NCBI RefSeq assembly: GCF_963678635.1 | Contig: NC_087071.1 | Span: 41,924,153-41,988,152, forward strand | Length of the DNA stretch: 64,000 nucleotides | Source of the DNA: Symsagittifera roscoffensis | Taxonomy: Eukaryota; Xenacoelomorpha; Acoela; Convolutidae | Direction of reading: 5' to 3' | Shown here: positions 1 to 9,705 of the stretch, piece by piece | How positions within the stretch are numbered: the stretch's first letter is position 1 | Layout: every line of letters begins with the position of its first letter | Translations under genes and position numbers: made by a program | The notes under the pieces: generated by a model | Told to the model about the DNA's origin: nothing | Databases searched by the model: none | Seen by the model: only the letters and a program-made list of their open reading frames with translations

Positions 1-125
1 GTATTTTTTCACGCTGTTGAAAAAATGGGTATTTTCCGTTTTGTTCTTGTGAGAATCGTGGTTGGTCAAGAAAATTTACTAAGTTTAAAATTGGTTGTGG
101 TATATTTTGACTTTGTGCAAATTTT

Positions 126-936
126 TTAGTATTTGTTTTTAGCTTTTGTTGTTTTTGGTCCATTGAAATAATTGTAATTATGTTCTGCAAAATTATTTCT
201 GTGTTGTTTGTATGATGGTTTTGTTACTGGTCTAAACGTTTGGTAATCCATTTGTGAAAAGTTTTGTGCAACAGAGGGTTTTATTGTTGATTGTATGACT
301 GTTCGTTGTAACGTTGGACTTTTTAAATTTGGGGTTGTGAAGTTTGGTTGAACAGGTGAAATGCTTCGATGTGCTTCTGTTGTTGTTATTGTTTCAACAA
401 TTTCTTCGTTTACAAAATGTGGTGTATCTTGTTGTGTAAGGTTTCTTGTTCCGATTAAAATGTCTTTATTTATAAATGTAGAATTTAAACTGTTATTCCC
501 TGTTCTTTCAGGGAAGAATGAATTATAATTTAAACGTGTTGCGTCAATTGTAAGTGGGTATAATCTAATATAATTTTTATTAAAAAATAGTGCTAAATGC
601 CTGACTTGATATATCTGTTGGTATATTGATAAAAAATTCATAAGACCATTCAGGGTCCTATACATAGTCTGATTGTTCTGCTAGTACAGTTTCGTCAGCT
701 GTACTTTAAGGTCGAAATTTTTTTCTCGCTTGTTCATTTAGATCAATATTGTGACCAAAAAATCTATTATGAAAAATGCTAAGGTTTTTTTGTAAATCGT
801 GTTCAATATTTCGTGTTATTTGATCATTTGTTAAATTTTCTCGAATTGCATGTAGAAAATTTTGAAAATATTTGTATTTCTTGTCGTACAATTGTATGTC
901 GAGATGTTTGAGTAGGTGAATCACTTTGGGTTTCAT
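126..936 (-). pseudogene. gag central region, copy A (frameshifted)
   Basis: Two minus-strand segments in different frames cover the part of gag between the N-terminal domain and capsid. The first (706-936) begins MKPKVIHLL and ends NEQARKKFRP; copy B has a recognisably similar block near 9850-9960. The second (126 to about 560) is Thr/Ser/Pro-rich, with GTRNLTQQDT and the block MDYQTFRPVTKP, nearly identical to copy B (MDYQTFRPMTKP at about 10428). Stops and a frameshift separate the two segments, so the gene is dead here. Capsid and zinc knuckle would lie to the left of the window. Confidence 0.75.
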
Positions 937-1044
937 CTAATTCTAATATAGATAAATAGCTATAGATCAGTGAGAATACGTCGTTTGTAACTATCCTATC
1001 GAGTTTGCTCTTTGTGAGTTTTGGTGTTGTGTGTTTTTGATAAA

Positions 1045-1224
1045 GTTTGTAAAAACTTTTGAAAATTCTATATCGTAATTGTCAGTTTGAATGAGATATC
1101 TGTTATGAATTACTTTTCGTGACATGATTTCTTTTGTGTGGATTCCATAGCATGATGTGAGACTACATATACCTTTGATATAGTGATCGAGAAGTTGTCT
1201 TTTGATTTTTACGTCGGAAAATTC
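1045..1224 (-). pseudogene. gag N-terminal (matrix-like) fragment, copy A
   Basis: The minus-strand frame includes KIKRQLLDHYIKGICSLT and IQTD-x3-DIEFSKVFT. The same blocks occur in copy B at about 9460-9635 (KIKRQIVAHYIKGICNLT, IQTDEVDIKFSKVFT), so this is the same gag N-terminal domain. The reading frame breaks on both sides. No recognised domain signature; called gag by position ahead of the capsid-like region. Confidence 0.6.
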
Positions 1225-1249
1225 TTTTGTGACGGATTTTCTCCTTCCT

Positions 1250-2280
1250 TTTTCAAATCAGTTTGCTATTAAATTTTTACAAAATTCATTTTGTCCACGA
1301 GGTTCAGATAATTTTGATATTAAAAATGGAAATATTGAATTTTCTGGGTTATCTTCATTTTGAATCATTATTGTGTTGTATTACTGTTAATGTGTAATTT
1401 TCAATGTGTCTTATTGGTTGATTTCAACTGTACAAACGTATAGGTTTGTTTGTGTAGCAATCTGTTATTTTCCGTTTGCCTTTTACTGATGCTGGTGACG
1501 TGATTTCTGAATCAGTGAAATATAATTGATTGTCAATTTGATGATTATTGTTTTTTGAGTCTTTTAAATTGTAAAGTTTGTGTATTGCGGTTGTTTCTGA
1601 TTCTGAGACTGCGTTTCTTCATTTTTTCCTAATAATTTGTTTTTGTTTATTAAATATCTTTTTTCTTAGTCTTTGTCTTTTTTTTTTTTGTATCCTACCG
1701 ATTGTTTGTGTGGTGTGATTACAAGGTCGTATTTTTTGTTGTTAATTAAACAATTGTGTAGATTGATTGTTTGTTTGTTTCCTAAATTTTCTCTTGACAT
1801 AAGGTTTAGGATGATGGATGCACAACCTGGATTAGGGATTCTAATGTCTGAAACTGTTAGTTCTTACAATTTTTTGTGGTTAGCTTAACTTGGGTAGTCT
1901 ATTTGGGTTGGAGAGAAAAGTGTATATCGATTCCGAAAAATGGCTTGTACTTTCTCGAAGACTAGTTTTGAGCTAAGATTTAACCTACCAAATTTTTCTT
2001 AGGGGTTGTGATTTGTGATCAAGGGTTGGAGAATAGTAAATTGAACCACAAGATTCAGGTATAATTAGAGCGCAAGTAGTTCGTTAGATACTATTTTATG
2101 ACTTACTAAGTTTAAGTGTTTTAGTCTGGGTCATCTAAGAGGAAAGGGATCAAATGAGGTTCTTCACTGTTTAGCTTAATTGAAATGGTTGGTTTTTTGA
2201 AAATTTTTTGTTAATTCTGGGTCTTTAATGAGGGTTGGGTACTAAATCGACGTCTGAGGTAGTTGGACACTATTTAAATG
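1250..2280 (-). other. Leader and start of gag region, copy A (no intact gene)
   Basis: Corresponds to 8400-9430 of copy B. Stretches align but no long sense ORF survives. An antisense ORF (1673-1888, plus) is matched by an antisense ORF in copy B (8845-9030) because the DNA is homologous; nothing indicates it is expressed. Confidence 0.6.
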
Positions 2281-2289
2281 TGGAGGGGG

Positions 2290-2460
2290 AGAACAAAATT
2301 GTTCTATTTGATCCAAGGTTAGGCCTTGATGATCAGAGATTTAAATATTTGGAACTTTAAAGTTTAAGATATAAATTAATTTAAAGATCCAAGGGAAGCC
2401 TTGATGATTTGTTATATAAAGGAAATTAATTTAATTGAAAATAAGGATAAGCCTTGATAG
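2290..2460 (-). promoter_or_regulatory. Repeated hairpin motifs in the leader, copy A
   Basis: Three imperfect palindromes of about 22 bases built on ATCAAGGC...CCTTGGATC (element sense) lie at 2310-2333, 2386-2409 and 2441-2460. They are followed at 2290-2305 by the palindrome AGAACAATTTTGTTCT. Copy B has two of the same motifs and the same 16-base palindrome in the same order. Repeated motifs in a gypsy-type leader could be protein-binding sites (as the su(Hw) sites of Drosophila gypsy are), packaging signals or ribosome-access structures; this is inference. Confidence 0.5.
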
Positions 2461-2754
2461 TTTAAAAGTTAGAGCGTTAAGGTTAGATGTTGCTTTTGAT
2501 GAGTATTAGTTTTTGAAATTTGCTGTTATGTTTTAGATGATGAAGCTGGGATGATGAGATGAGTTATATATACTAACAATTTTTGATGTATACTAACTAA
2601 TTTCTATTTCTATTAAATATTTTTTCAAGTTGTTATTGAATTTACAGTTACAGCTGATTTAAGGAAAACGACAAGTGTTGTTTTTATCAGTCGTTATTGT
2701 AGAATTAACAGGTTTAGCGCCATAAAAAGTTATTTGAAAATAGTCTTTCAAATA

Positions 2755-2961
2755 TTATGTCAGTAAATGAAAATTTAAATTTACTGCTGATAGTATCCTA
2801 AATATAAAAGTTTGATCTCGTTTTTGTCGTACTATCATGAAATCGATTGGTAGATTTCTTCCTAATCGTATGTGGTTTCTTGTTCGCCGTCCTATTCCAA
2901 TACCGGGTATTTCTCGTATTGTTCGGAATATTGGATCTGATCTATTGAGGCGTAGAGACAT
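2755..2961 (-). CDS. Conserved 68-codon leader ORF, copy A
   Basis: Intact ORF beginning MSLRLNRS and ending FHLLT, just downstream of the primer site. The counterpart in copy B (7712-7918) has exactly the same length, aligns without a gap, and about two thirds of residues are identical by eye; many differences are conservative (D/E, I/L, I/V). The most conserved blocks are the N-terminal eight residues and VRQK-x-DQTFIFRI near the C-terminus. It is basic, with no obvious membrane segment or Cys. I do not recognise it. It could be a small regulatory protein, a translated upstream ORF controlling gag, or a leader exon spliced to a downstream gene. Confidence 0.6.
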   Translation of the reverse strand: MSLRLNRSDPIFRTIREIPGIGIGRRTRNHIRLGRNLPIDFMIVRQKRDQTFIFRILSAVNLNFHLLT

Positions 2962-3061
2962 ATCTACTAAGTTTTAGTCAAATAAAAAAATTTTTAATTT
3001 TTGTATTTGTCAAATTCTAATCTAATTTTGTCTAATTCTAGGTTAGTTAAGGTATGTTTGA

Positions 3062-3078
3062 GACTTTTGGACGCACCA
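3062..3078 (-). promoter_or_regulatory. Primer binding site, copy A
   Basis: Two bases inside the LTR, the minus strand reads TGGTGCGTCCAAAAGTC. The initial TGG would pair with the CCA end of a tRNA primer, and position and form match the primer site of copy B (TGGTGTGACCATAAGTC). I could not assign the tRNA. Confidence 0.65.
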
Positions 3079-3080
3079 GA

Positions 3081-3459
3081 TGAGTTATGTATTAGCTACT
3101 GTACTCATAATTAGATAATATTTAGATAATTACAGATAAGGTATACCCTCTGCTCGTCACGCTGGATAGATTTGTGCAACTTCTTAGTCTAATACCAATC
3201 TTAATCTTACTGTTATATCTCCTAGTCTCAATAGATCTAGTGTACACCGGTTTGCGCCAGTTAGTTCCAGAATGAGAACAACTGTATTCTAAGTTTAATT
3301 CAAACTGTTCTGGTGTTAAAACTACAAGTAGTTTCAACACTTTACAAATAAGTGGGGTATTAGTTTGATGGAGCATGATTGGTTAGTATTTAATATTTTA
3401 TAGAGACAAAATATGATAATAATAACCAATGATATAAATCAAGTTTAGATCTGGTTCCA
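3081..3459 (-). repeat. 5' LTR of copy A
   Basis: Read on the minus strand it starts TGGAACCAGATC at 3459 and ends in ACTCA at 3081, giving the usual TG...CA ends. It aligns along its whole length with the two LTRs of copy B and the LTR of copy C. It holds a 13-bp-arm palindrome at 3313-3340 with one G-U type mismatch on the element-sense strand. The outer flank (3460 onward) cannot be tested for a target duplication because the other end is outside the window. Confidence 0.9.
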
Positions 3460-4251
3460 ATGCCCCCTACCTAGAAAATTTTTTGACGCAATTTGACACG
3501 AAAAGTTGAGATAGATTCTTGTGAGCATTAAATTCAAAATTTTTGCCTTTTACGCAAAACTCAACGCCTTAGACTTTTTGAACCAAAAGTGTTCAAGTTT
3601 CTTTCAAAGTTGTGTTTTTAATTCAAGCTTTCACGAACATTCCAGTTTTTGTGTATTGAAATTACAAAATATCCAAAAAAATAATATATCAAATATTCTG
3701 AGATATTATGCAATTTTTAAAAAATCCAACCATGTGAACTTTAAAAAGCGCAAACAGAAAACTGATAAATGGGATTTAATGAGTGATTCGGAAAATACAT
3801 CAATTTCAAAAAAAAACATTTACTATTTAACATTTTGTTCCGACAAGTCAAATTTCCCAAAAAAAAAAACAGTTTTTCATTTGGTTCGAGGGATTTTGAT
3901 ACTTTCGAAATGAAAAATTAGACTGATCGGCGAATTTTTTGAACAAAAAGACGGCCAAGTGTTCGTTTTTGTTTCAAAAACGAAAATTTTACTTTTTTGC
4001 TTAAAATAATTGCCAATCAGTTGAACAGTGAAAAAAATGCAACGAACAGCACGATGCTACTTAAGATTATAAGTACTAATAAAAACTACGTTTTCACAAA
4101 CTGACACTTAATATGACTTTTTAAAAATTTAAAAATGTATTCGGGTAAAATTATAAATCATCATTACGTTTATAAGATGAAGAATATATCACTTTGTTTT
4201 TAATTTGGCCAGTAAGTGTTTTACTTTTTCTAAAACTGATCATTTTGGCAG
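3460..4251. other. AT-rich host sequence, no gene seen
   Basis: Flank of copy A up to the CTLD exon. ORFs here are chance readings of A/T runs. The polypyrimidine-like stretch just before 4251 ending TTTTGGCAG is a plausible splice acceptor for the following exon. Confidence 0.5.
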
Positions 4252-4448
4252 AGTTTTGACAGCGCAATCAAACAAAGCTTTAATAAAAATCCAATTTATT
4301 TAGATGATTATAACAACGGCAGTGACTTGAGTGAATGTGATCCTGGATTCGAAATTATATCAGGCTCGGATCTCTTAAGGACGACATGTTTCAAAGTCTT
4401 GTCGGAGAGTTTGACAAACTACGAAGACTCTGCAGCTGCGTGTAAAAA
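4252..4448 (+). CDS. Exon encoding N-terminal part of a C-type lectin-like domain
   Basis: Open from an acceptor (…TTTTGGCAG, ending 4251) to a donor (GTTAGT at 4449). The translation holds CDPGFEIISG, then TTCFKVLSESLTNYEDSAAACKK. The order Cys-x2-Gly-Phe ... Cys-Phe-Lys-Val ... Tyr-x2-Ser-Ala-x2-Cys is that of the first half of a C-type lectin-like domain, where the Cys-Tyr/Phe-x-hydrophobic strand is followed by an (E)A-x3-C helix. CTLD proteins are usually secreted or membrane-bound and bind glycans or proteins. The exon ends two bases into a codon, matching the entry phase of the exon at 35108. Signal-peptide exon and gene start not found. It may instead be an isolated relic. Confidence 0.6.
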
Positions 4449-6439
4449 GTTAGTAGGTTTATCACAGAATATACCAATCAAACATTTTTTTCTCGCCAAT
4501 ATTTGTTATGATTATTCGCTATACGTTTTTTTCTAATTCATTCCTGATTCAGAATGATACTTCAAATCACATAGAAATACAAAATTAGTATCTCGACAAA
4601 AATGTATATCACATGAAAATTCAACACACAGCGCCATGAACGCTTTAGATATTTTTCTCAGGATCTTTTTTCTGAGGAGCAAAAAAATATTGTACTGGTA
4701 CTCATCCTATTTTTATAACGATTAGTCGCAAGAAGAAACTTTGTTGTTTCTGTCGTATAAACTTTGAACTAAAGTTTATAAAATAAACTTAGGGTTTTAC
4801 TGGAATTTGAAGAATCAAGTTCTTGCAGACATTTACAACTTCAATTGACCAAAAAATAGCCTAGTCTCTTCATGCAGTGAAAATTAGCTTAGGATCAGTT
4901 TGAACGCCTAGAATTTTATAGAAATTTCTTGTTTTTACCATTTACCTTCAATAGTTTATGTCCAGTCGCTTTTTTATTGAAAAGTACATTCGTTGGGTGT
5001 TGATACCTTATTGATCCATACCCAAGCTTCAACATTACGAGGCTCGATTACGAGGCCAAACTGTTCACTGGCTAGGTGCACAATTTAGTGTCTATATGTT
5101 CCTGGCTTCCAGAGATAACCCGTAGCTAAGAAACTGTTTTATTCGGCCATGAAACACCTAATTTCGGATCTCAAATTTTGGCCAGGAATTCTTTGCAAAA
5201 TGTTTAAATAAAGCACGGATTTTCTTTTAAATGCTTTATTTCTATTCCAATTTCTGGTCAAAAATTTTCTAGATCTTGGCTATTTTTGATCCGAAAAAGC
5301 TTTTATTCTAATCTAAATTCTGGCTTAAAATTTACTAAAACTTGGCTATTTCTAATCAGAAAAACCTTATTGCTCATCTAATTTCTGATCAGAAATTTTT
5401 AAAATCTAGTCTCTTGAAAACAAAAGATTTTTATAAATTCAATTTAGAAATGGCCCAAGTTTTTTGAATAACCAGAAAATATTAATGATGTTTTCCATTA
5501 AGAACTTTCACTGTCGGGTCACAATAATTTCTAATTTCTGCTGTGCATTGTTTCACACTTATTGGAGTTTTAGTCTGGACAGAAATAGTAAGTTCAAAAC
5601 GCCAATAGGTCAGTTTTTTGTTCTTGATAAACTTCTTATTGCAACAAACAATCATACTCATTTTGATTGAATTTATCGAAAAACAAGACACAAACAAGAT
5701 TTTTTCTTTTTTTTCAGAATAGAAATATTTATTTCTAGACTAATAAACGAAATAGAAAATTTCTGTACCGAAAATACAAGAAAATCTGGGTAGATAATCT
5801 ATATAACATTTCCATCTAGAAGAACAGCCTATGCTGAGTACGGTAAGTTTTTAAGCGGGTCAAAACTTTGTCGGATTGATCGAACAGAATGAAAGAACAA
5901 AAGAAGAACAAAGGGAGCGTCTTTGTTGCGGAATCCATTCACAATTCACAAAACGCACAGTTTGGAATCTTAATGCAAATTGTGAGTTCTGTGCAACCTA
6001 AGCGTAATTCGCGACACGCCAAAGTCAGATATGTCACAGAATCCGCAACATTGCTACTTTCATGTTTTCTTCTCTCGATACAAATTTTCATGAGATTGTT
6101 TAAATTTTATCAAGAAACCATCATAAACAAATACTTTTTTTCTGCGCAAGAGAGTGAGTTATCGGGTTCGAATATTTCGAGAGATTTTATTTGAACGAGG
6201 AAAAAAAACATGGTTTAAGCATTTTCCTGATAAAAATTACAGATAAATCACTGCTGCCCTGTTCTCTTAGAGATTTGGGTGATTTAGTTGTGGTTTTTTA
6301 TTGGAAATTTTGAAAGGAGTACGTAATTGATGCAAACCACTCAGATATTAGACTGCAGGAGTAGAGCGTAGTAACTTTCAGTAGCAGGAAAACTTGATAG
6401 GTCATCGAAATTAAAATTTTCATTAGGAAAACTTTAAAA
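4449..6439. other. Intron-like or intergenic AT-rich stretch
   Basis: No coding sequence I can support. ORFs of 60-100 codons (for example 5889-6194) have no domain signature and are bounded by A/T runs. A degenerate tandem repeat lies at 5248-5422. Confidence 0.5.
5248..5422 (+). repeat. Degenerate tandem repeat, about 60-65 bp x 3
   Basis: Three successive copies of a unit with the pattern TCTAATTTCTGGTCA-x-AAATTTT...CTTGGCTATTT...GAAAAACCTTA. The third copy is shortened. Copies are clearly related but diverged. No coding meaning. Confidence 0.5.
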
Positions 6440-6640
6440 ATGGAATCCTAAATTCAAATTTTTAGCTCTGCGTATAACAAAACGCAACCAGTTTTCATAT
6501 TGGTTTTACTCAGTACTGCGAAAAGAAAAAAGAAAAAACAAATAGAAATCATTAAGGTGTTGCCAATTAAAAAAGGAATGATCTTTGCAGATCTCCAACA
6601 ATGCTCCTTGCAGACCTAATTTTTTCTACATTAGGGCAAT
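6440..6640 (-). repeat. Left arm of a host inverted repeat (empty-site reference)
   Basis: Its reverse complement matches 7045-7178 and then continues, without interruption, into 26474-26525, on the far side of copy B. At the junction it reads AAACCAATATGAAAACTGG (reverse complement of about 6509-6527), where the interrupted arm has ...AAACCAAA [copy B] CAAATATGAAAACTGG.... It therefore shows what the site looked like before insertion. The arms are separated by about 400 bases, so the host sequence was a foldback-type repeat. Confidence 0.75.
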
Positions 6641-6700
6641 TTTTTCTACATTAGGGCCTAATTTTTTCTACATTTCCCTATTTTTCTACATTACCGTGTC
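6615..6700 (+). repeat. Short tandem repeat (TTTTTTCTACATTAGGGC)n
   Basis: Three to four successive variants of TTTTTTCTACATTAGGGC lie at the inner edge of the left inverted-repeat arm. No gene overlaps it. Confidence 0.6.
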
Positions 6701-7044
6701 ATTGAATCTAATTTACAAAATTAACTAATTTTATTCTGCGATTTTTCTCTTTTTTTAGCTTGCAATTGTACTGATTTTTTATATCCTTTTTAGTCATACT
6801 TAATTTTACTCTGGTTATACACTCTATTCAGACCCTAGTTATAAGCCTCAATAAATACTGTTCTAGTTTAAGCAGTTCCGATGCCTCTGGATAAAGTTGT
6901 TTGTCGGTAATCCACTATTCATTTAGATAAAAATTCAAATCAAAAAAATTAGATACAATTGCAACCTAGAGAAAGTAGAGAAAGTTTTGCAGATTAGAAA
7001 ATTAGTTAAATTTGCAAATTAAAGTAAAGGACACGACTTTTCCC

Positions 7045-7178
7045 CCAATGCAGAAAAAACAAGGTCCGCAGGGATCATTGTTGGATATCGGCAAGGATCA
7101 TTGCTTTTTCAATTTGCAACACGTTAATGATTTCTATTTGTTTTTTCTTTTTCATTTCGCAGTACTGAGGAAACCAAA
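7045..7178 (+). repeat. Right arm of host inverted repeat, interrupted by copy B
   Basis: Matches the reverse complement of 6507-6640. The arm is cut after CAAA at 7178 and resumes with CAAATATG at 26470, the two copies of CAAA being the target duplication. A third, diverged relative of the same sequence lies at 27395 onward. Confidence 0.75.
7175..7178 (+). other. Target site duplication, left copy (CAAA)
   Basis: CAAA directly precedes the TG of the 5' LTR and is repeated directly after the final CA of the 3' LTR (26470-26473). Four bases is a usual duplication length for gypsy-type integrases. Confidence 0.75.
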
Positions 7179-7590
7179 TGGAACCAGATATAAACTATAT
7201 TTATTATTGGTTGTAAATTGGATATTTTAACTCTATAAACTATTTAATATTAACCAATCACGATCCATCTAACTAACAACCCACTTATTTGTAAGTGCTG
7301 AAATTACTTGTAATTTCAGCACCAGAGAGATTTGATGATTTTAACTTAGAAATTAGTTACCTCTCCAAGAGAACTTTAGCAATCGCAATAAGCCAGTATA
7401 CTCTAGATCTATTGAGCCTAGCAGAGACTAGTTAAACACCCTGTGACTAGTAGATATAAGAGTATAATTAGGATCGGTATTAGACTAAGAGGTTGCACGA
7501 ATCTATCCTGCCGAAAATAAGATAGCGTGACGAGCAGACGGTGTACCCTATCCGAAATTACTCTATGAGTTAAACCTCGAACCTAACTCA
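7179..7590 (+). repeat. 5' LTR of copy B
   Basis: Starts TGGAACCAGATATAAAC and ends CCTAACTCA. It matches the 3' LTR at 26061-26469 over its whole length at about 94-95% by eye. TATAAA lies within the first 20 bases, perhaps too close to the edge to be the promoter. A perfect 13-bp palindrome sits at 7295-7322. No clear AATAAA poly(A) signal was found. Confidence 0.93.
7295..7322 (+). promoter_or_regulatory. Perfect palindrome in the LTR, conserved with compensatory changes
   Basis: Arms GTGCTGAAATTAC (7295-7307) and GTAATTTCAGCAC (7310-7322), two-base spacer. Copy C has GTGCTGAAACTAC / GTAGTTTCAGCAC (59176-59203), so a T-A pair became C-G on both sides. Copy A has GTGTTGAAACTAC on the element strand with the partner ending AACAC, so a C-G pair became T-A. 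Two paired positions thus changed together between copies. It may be an RNA hairpin (poly(A) or R-region stem) or a binding site for a dimeric factor. The 3' LTR of copy B has two mismatches. Confidence 0.75.
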
Positions 7591-7592
7591 TC

Positions 7593-7615
7593 TGGTGTGA
7601 CCATAAGTCTCGATC
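7593..7615 (+). promoter_or_regulatory. Primer binding site, copy B
   Basis: TGGTGTGACCATAAGTCTCG begins two bases after the LTR. TGG matches the CCA end of tRNAs, and copy A has TGGTGCGTCCAAAAGTCTC at the same place. The shared pattern is TGGTG-Y-G-W-CCA-W-AAGTCTC. The primer tRNA was not identified. Confidence 0.65.
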
Positions 7616-7711
7616 AAGACCTTAAAAAACAAATTAGCTTAGAACTAACAGATAGATTAGAATTAGACAAAAATATTATCAAAAAGGTTACATGATAATA
7701 TTCTAATTGAA

Positions 7712-7918
7712 ATGTCTCTACGACTCAATAGATCAGAACCGCTATTCCGCACAATATTAGAACTACCAGATATTGGAAGAAGACCTCGGACAAGAGACGA
7801 TCTACGATTACGAAGGAACTTACCATTAAGTTTCATGGTCGTACGGCAAAAGCCAGACCAAACTTTTATTTTTAGGATAATATTAACAAAGAATTCATAT
7901 TTTCATTTGCAAACATAG
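7712..7918 (+). CDS. Conserved 68-codon leader ORF, copy B
   Basis: Intact ATG-to-stop ORF starting 121 bases after the LTR. It begins MSLRLNRS and contains VRQKPDQTFIFRI. The counterpart in copy A (2755-2961) has identical length and about two thirds identical residues with no gap, whereas gag in both copies is broken many times, so this short frame has survived better than the large genes. It is Arg-rich with a short Leu/Arg middle; no Cys, no clear signal or membrane segment. Immediately after the stop is a small hairpin (TTGAAGA-AAAA-TCTTCAA). Not recognised. Possible roles: an early small protein, an upstream ORF, or a leader exon for a spliced env. Confidence 0.6.
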   Translation: MSLRLNRSEPLFRTILELPDIGRRPRTRDDLRLRRNLPLSFMVVRQKPDQTFIFRIILTKNSYFHLQT

Positions 7919-9309
7919 AAACTTTGAAGAAAAATCTTCAATGATTACTACAGGCGCTAAATCCTATTTCTTATTGTACAATAACGATTTATAAAAACAT
8001 CTCAAATCGTTTCCTCTAAATCTGCAGTAAAATTTAAAAAGATATCTGAAAATATATTTATTGAAAGAAAAAAGAAAAATTAGTTGACTTGATCATTAAT
8101 TATTAGTATAAACAAATCATCCTGGGATCCCCAGCTTCATCAACTAAATATAACAGCAATCATTTAAACCACTAATATCATCAAACACTAAAAAATTTTA
8201 TCAAACATATTTAAATTATTTTTAAAGGCTAATCCAATTTTTTACCTTTCTTTCATCCCAACTTGTTCAATCTTAAACTAGATCATCAAGGCTTTCCTTG
8301 GATCTCCATTAAAAACTAAAATGAATCCATTTTATACCATAAAAAATTATATCCTGATCATCAAGGCCTATCCTTGGATCAAACAGAACAATTTTGTTCT
8401 CCTCCACCCAATAATAAAGTGTCTAACGACCTCAAACGTCGATTCACAAATCAACCCTTTTAAAGAACCAGGACTAATAGAAATTTTTCAATCACACTAA
8501 CCATTCAAATTGAGCTAAACAGTGAAGAAGTTCGGTTATTCATCCTTCACTTAATCCCCCCTCTTACCTGACCCAGGCTAAACCGTAAGCCTTAGTAAGT
8601 ATTAAAATAGTATCTAACGAACTACCTGTGTTCTAATTATACCTGAACCTTGTGGATCGATTTACTATTCTCCAACCCTTGAACACAATCACTACCCCTA
8701 AGTAAGATTAAGTAAGTTAACACCTTAACTTGGAATAGCCACGAGAAAGTAAAAATCATTCTTCGGAATCGATATATATTTTTCTCTCCAACCCTACATA
8801 AAAGACCCAAGATAAGCTAAGCAAAAATTGTAAGGACTAACAGTCTAGGATTTTAAAATCACTAATAACAACCTTGCACCCTTCATCCTAAACCTTATGT
8901 CACTGAACAATTTAGGAAATAAACAAACAATCGTACTACACAATTGTAAAACAAATAACGAAACATACGATCTTGTAACTGCGCCACACAAACAATTAAT
9001 CGGATATAAAAAGAAAAGTTTATCAAACAAACAATAAAAAGAAAAATTTTAAGTTGGCAAAGACAAATTACACGAAAAAGTATTTCAAAGCGTAGAAACG
9101 CAGTCTCTGAATCAGAAGTCAGCAATTTAGATGCACTTTACAAACCAAAAGACACAGTAAACAAAAATCACCCAGTTCAGAATCAATTATACTTTTCCGA
9201 TTCAGAAGCTACGTCACATTCATCAAAACAAGGAAAAAAAGAATAAAAAAGATTTACAAAAGTAAAACGCACTGACACTCATAAAACGAAAAAATCAGTC
9301 AAAGCCCAA
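7919..9309 (+). promoter_or_regulatory. Long leader (5' untranslated-like region), copy B
   Basis: About 1.4 kb between the leader ORF and the first readable gag block. Segments align with the leader of copy A, so it is an old part of the element. No long sense ORF. The last 300 bases are lysine-codon rich and may be the decayed start of gag. It contains the repeated hairpin motifs listed separately. Confidence 0.55.
8281..8400 (+). promoter_or_regulatory. Repeated hairpin motifs and 16-base palindrome in the leader, copy B
   Basis: GATCATCAAGGC...CCTTGGATC occurs at 8281-8303 and 8356-8380. AGAACAATTTTGTTCT, a palindrome with 7-base arms, follows at 8385-8400, then a pyrimidine-rich tract. 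Copy A has the same 16-base palindrome unchanged and three of the longer motifs. Retention in two diverged copies argues for function in the RNA or DNA. Confidence 0.5.
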
Positions 9310-9705
9310 GTGACGAAAGTCCAGACGAAGACTCTGATTTTCCCATTTATCATCATTTCACTCACTGAAGACAGAGGACAAATACAATTTTGCCATAGTG
9401 TAATCGCAAATGTATTTGAACGAGGATTTAGCCCATGTAAAGCAGAATTCCCAGAAATAAAAATCAAAAGACAAATTGTCGCTCATTATATAAAAGGAAT
9501 ATGTAACTTAACACCACAATATGGAATTTACACCATAGAACTCAGTACAGCAAGTAATTTTCTTGGCAAATATGTTATCCAAACAGATGAAGTCGATATA
9601 AAATTTTCAAAAGTATTCACGGAATCACAGAATACATTAAAAACATACAACATCAAAATTCACAGAGAGCAAATTCAATTTTCACTGACGATGTTTTTGC
9701 AATAA
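9310..9705 (+). pseudogene. gag N-terminal domain (matrix-like), copy B
   Basis: A 131-codon open segment, the most intact part of the gag N-terminus. The second half contains KIKRQIVAHYIKGICNLT, YGIYTIELSTASNF and IQTDEVDIKFSKVFTE. These blocks are shared with copy A (1045-1224), which identifies the frame as real. The frame breaks near 9680 and continues one base over into a block that reads to about 9834. The position at the front of gag suggests a matrix-like domain, but there is no family signature I can name. Confidence 0.55.

Larger units (their letters stand above)
1..3459 (-). mobile_element. Copy A: 5' part of giant gypsy-type LTR retroelement
   Basis: Minus-strand copy of the same family as the complete element at 7179-26469. 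Reading from 3459 down to 1 it shows the 5' LTR, primer site, the 68-codon leader ORF, the long leader with repeated hairpins, and gag up to its proline/threonine-rich middle; the rest lies outside the window. Order and spacing match copy B: the leader ORF starts 119 bases after the LTR here and 121 in copy B. Gag is broken by stops and frameshifts. The LTR is about 30 bases shorter than that of copy B, suggesting a different subfamily. Confidence 0.9.

Noticed and set aside
8845-9125. Antisense ORFs over the leader of copy B, with a matching antisense ORF in copy A (1673-1888)
   Set aside because: Similarity follows from homologous DNA; they cover the leader/gag start in different lengths and have no start or composition suggesting a gene.
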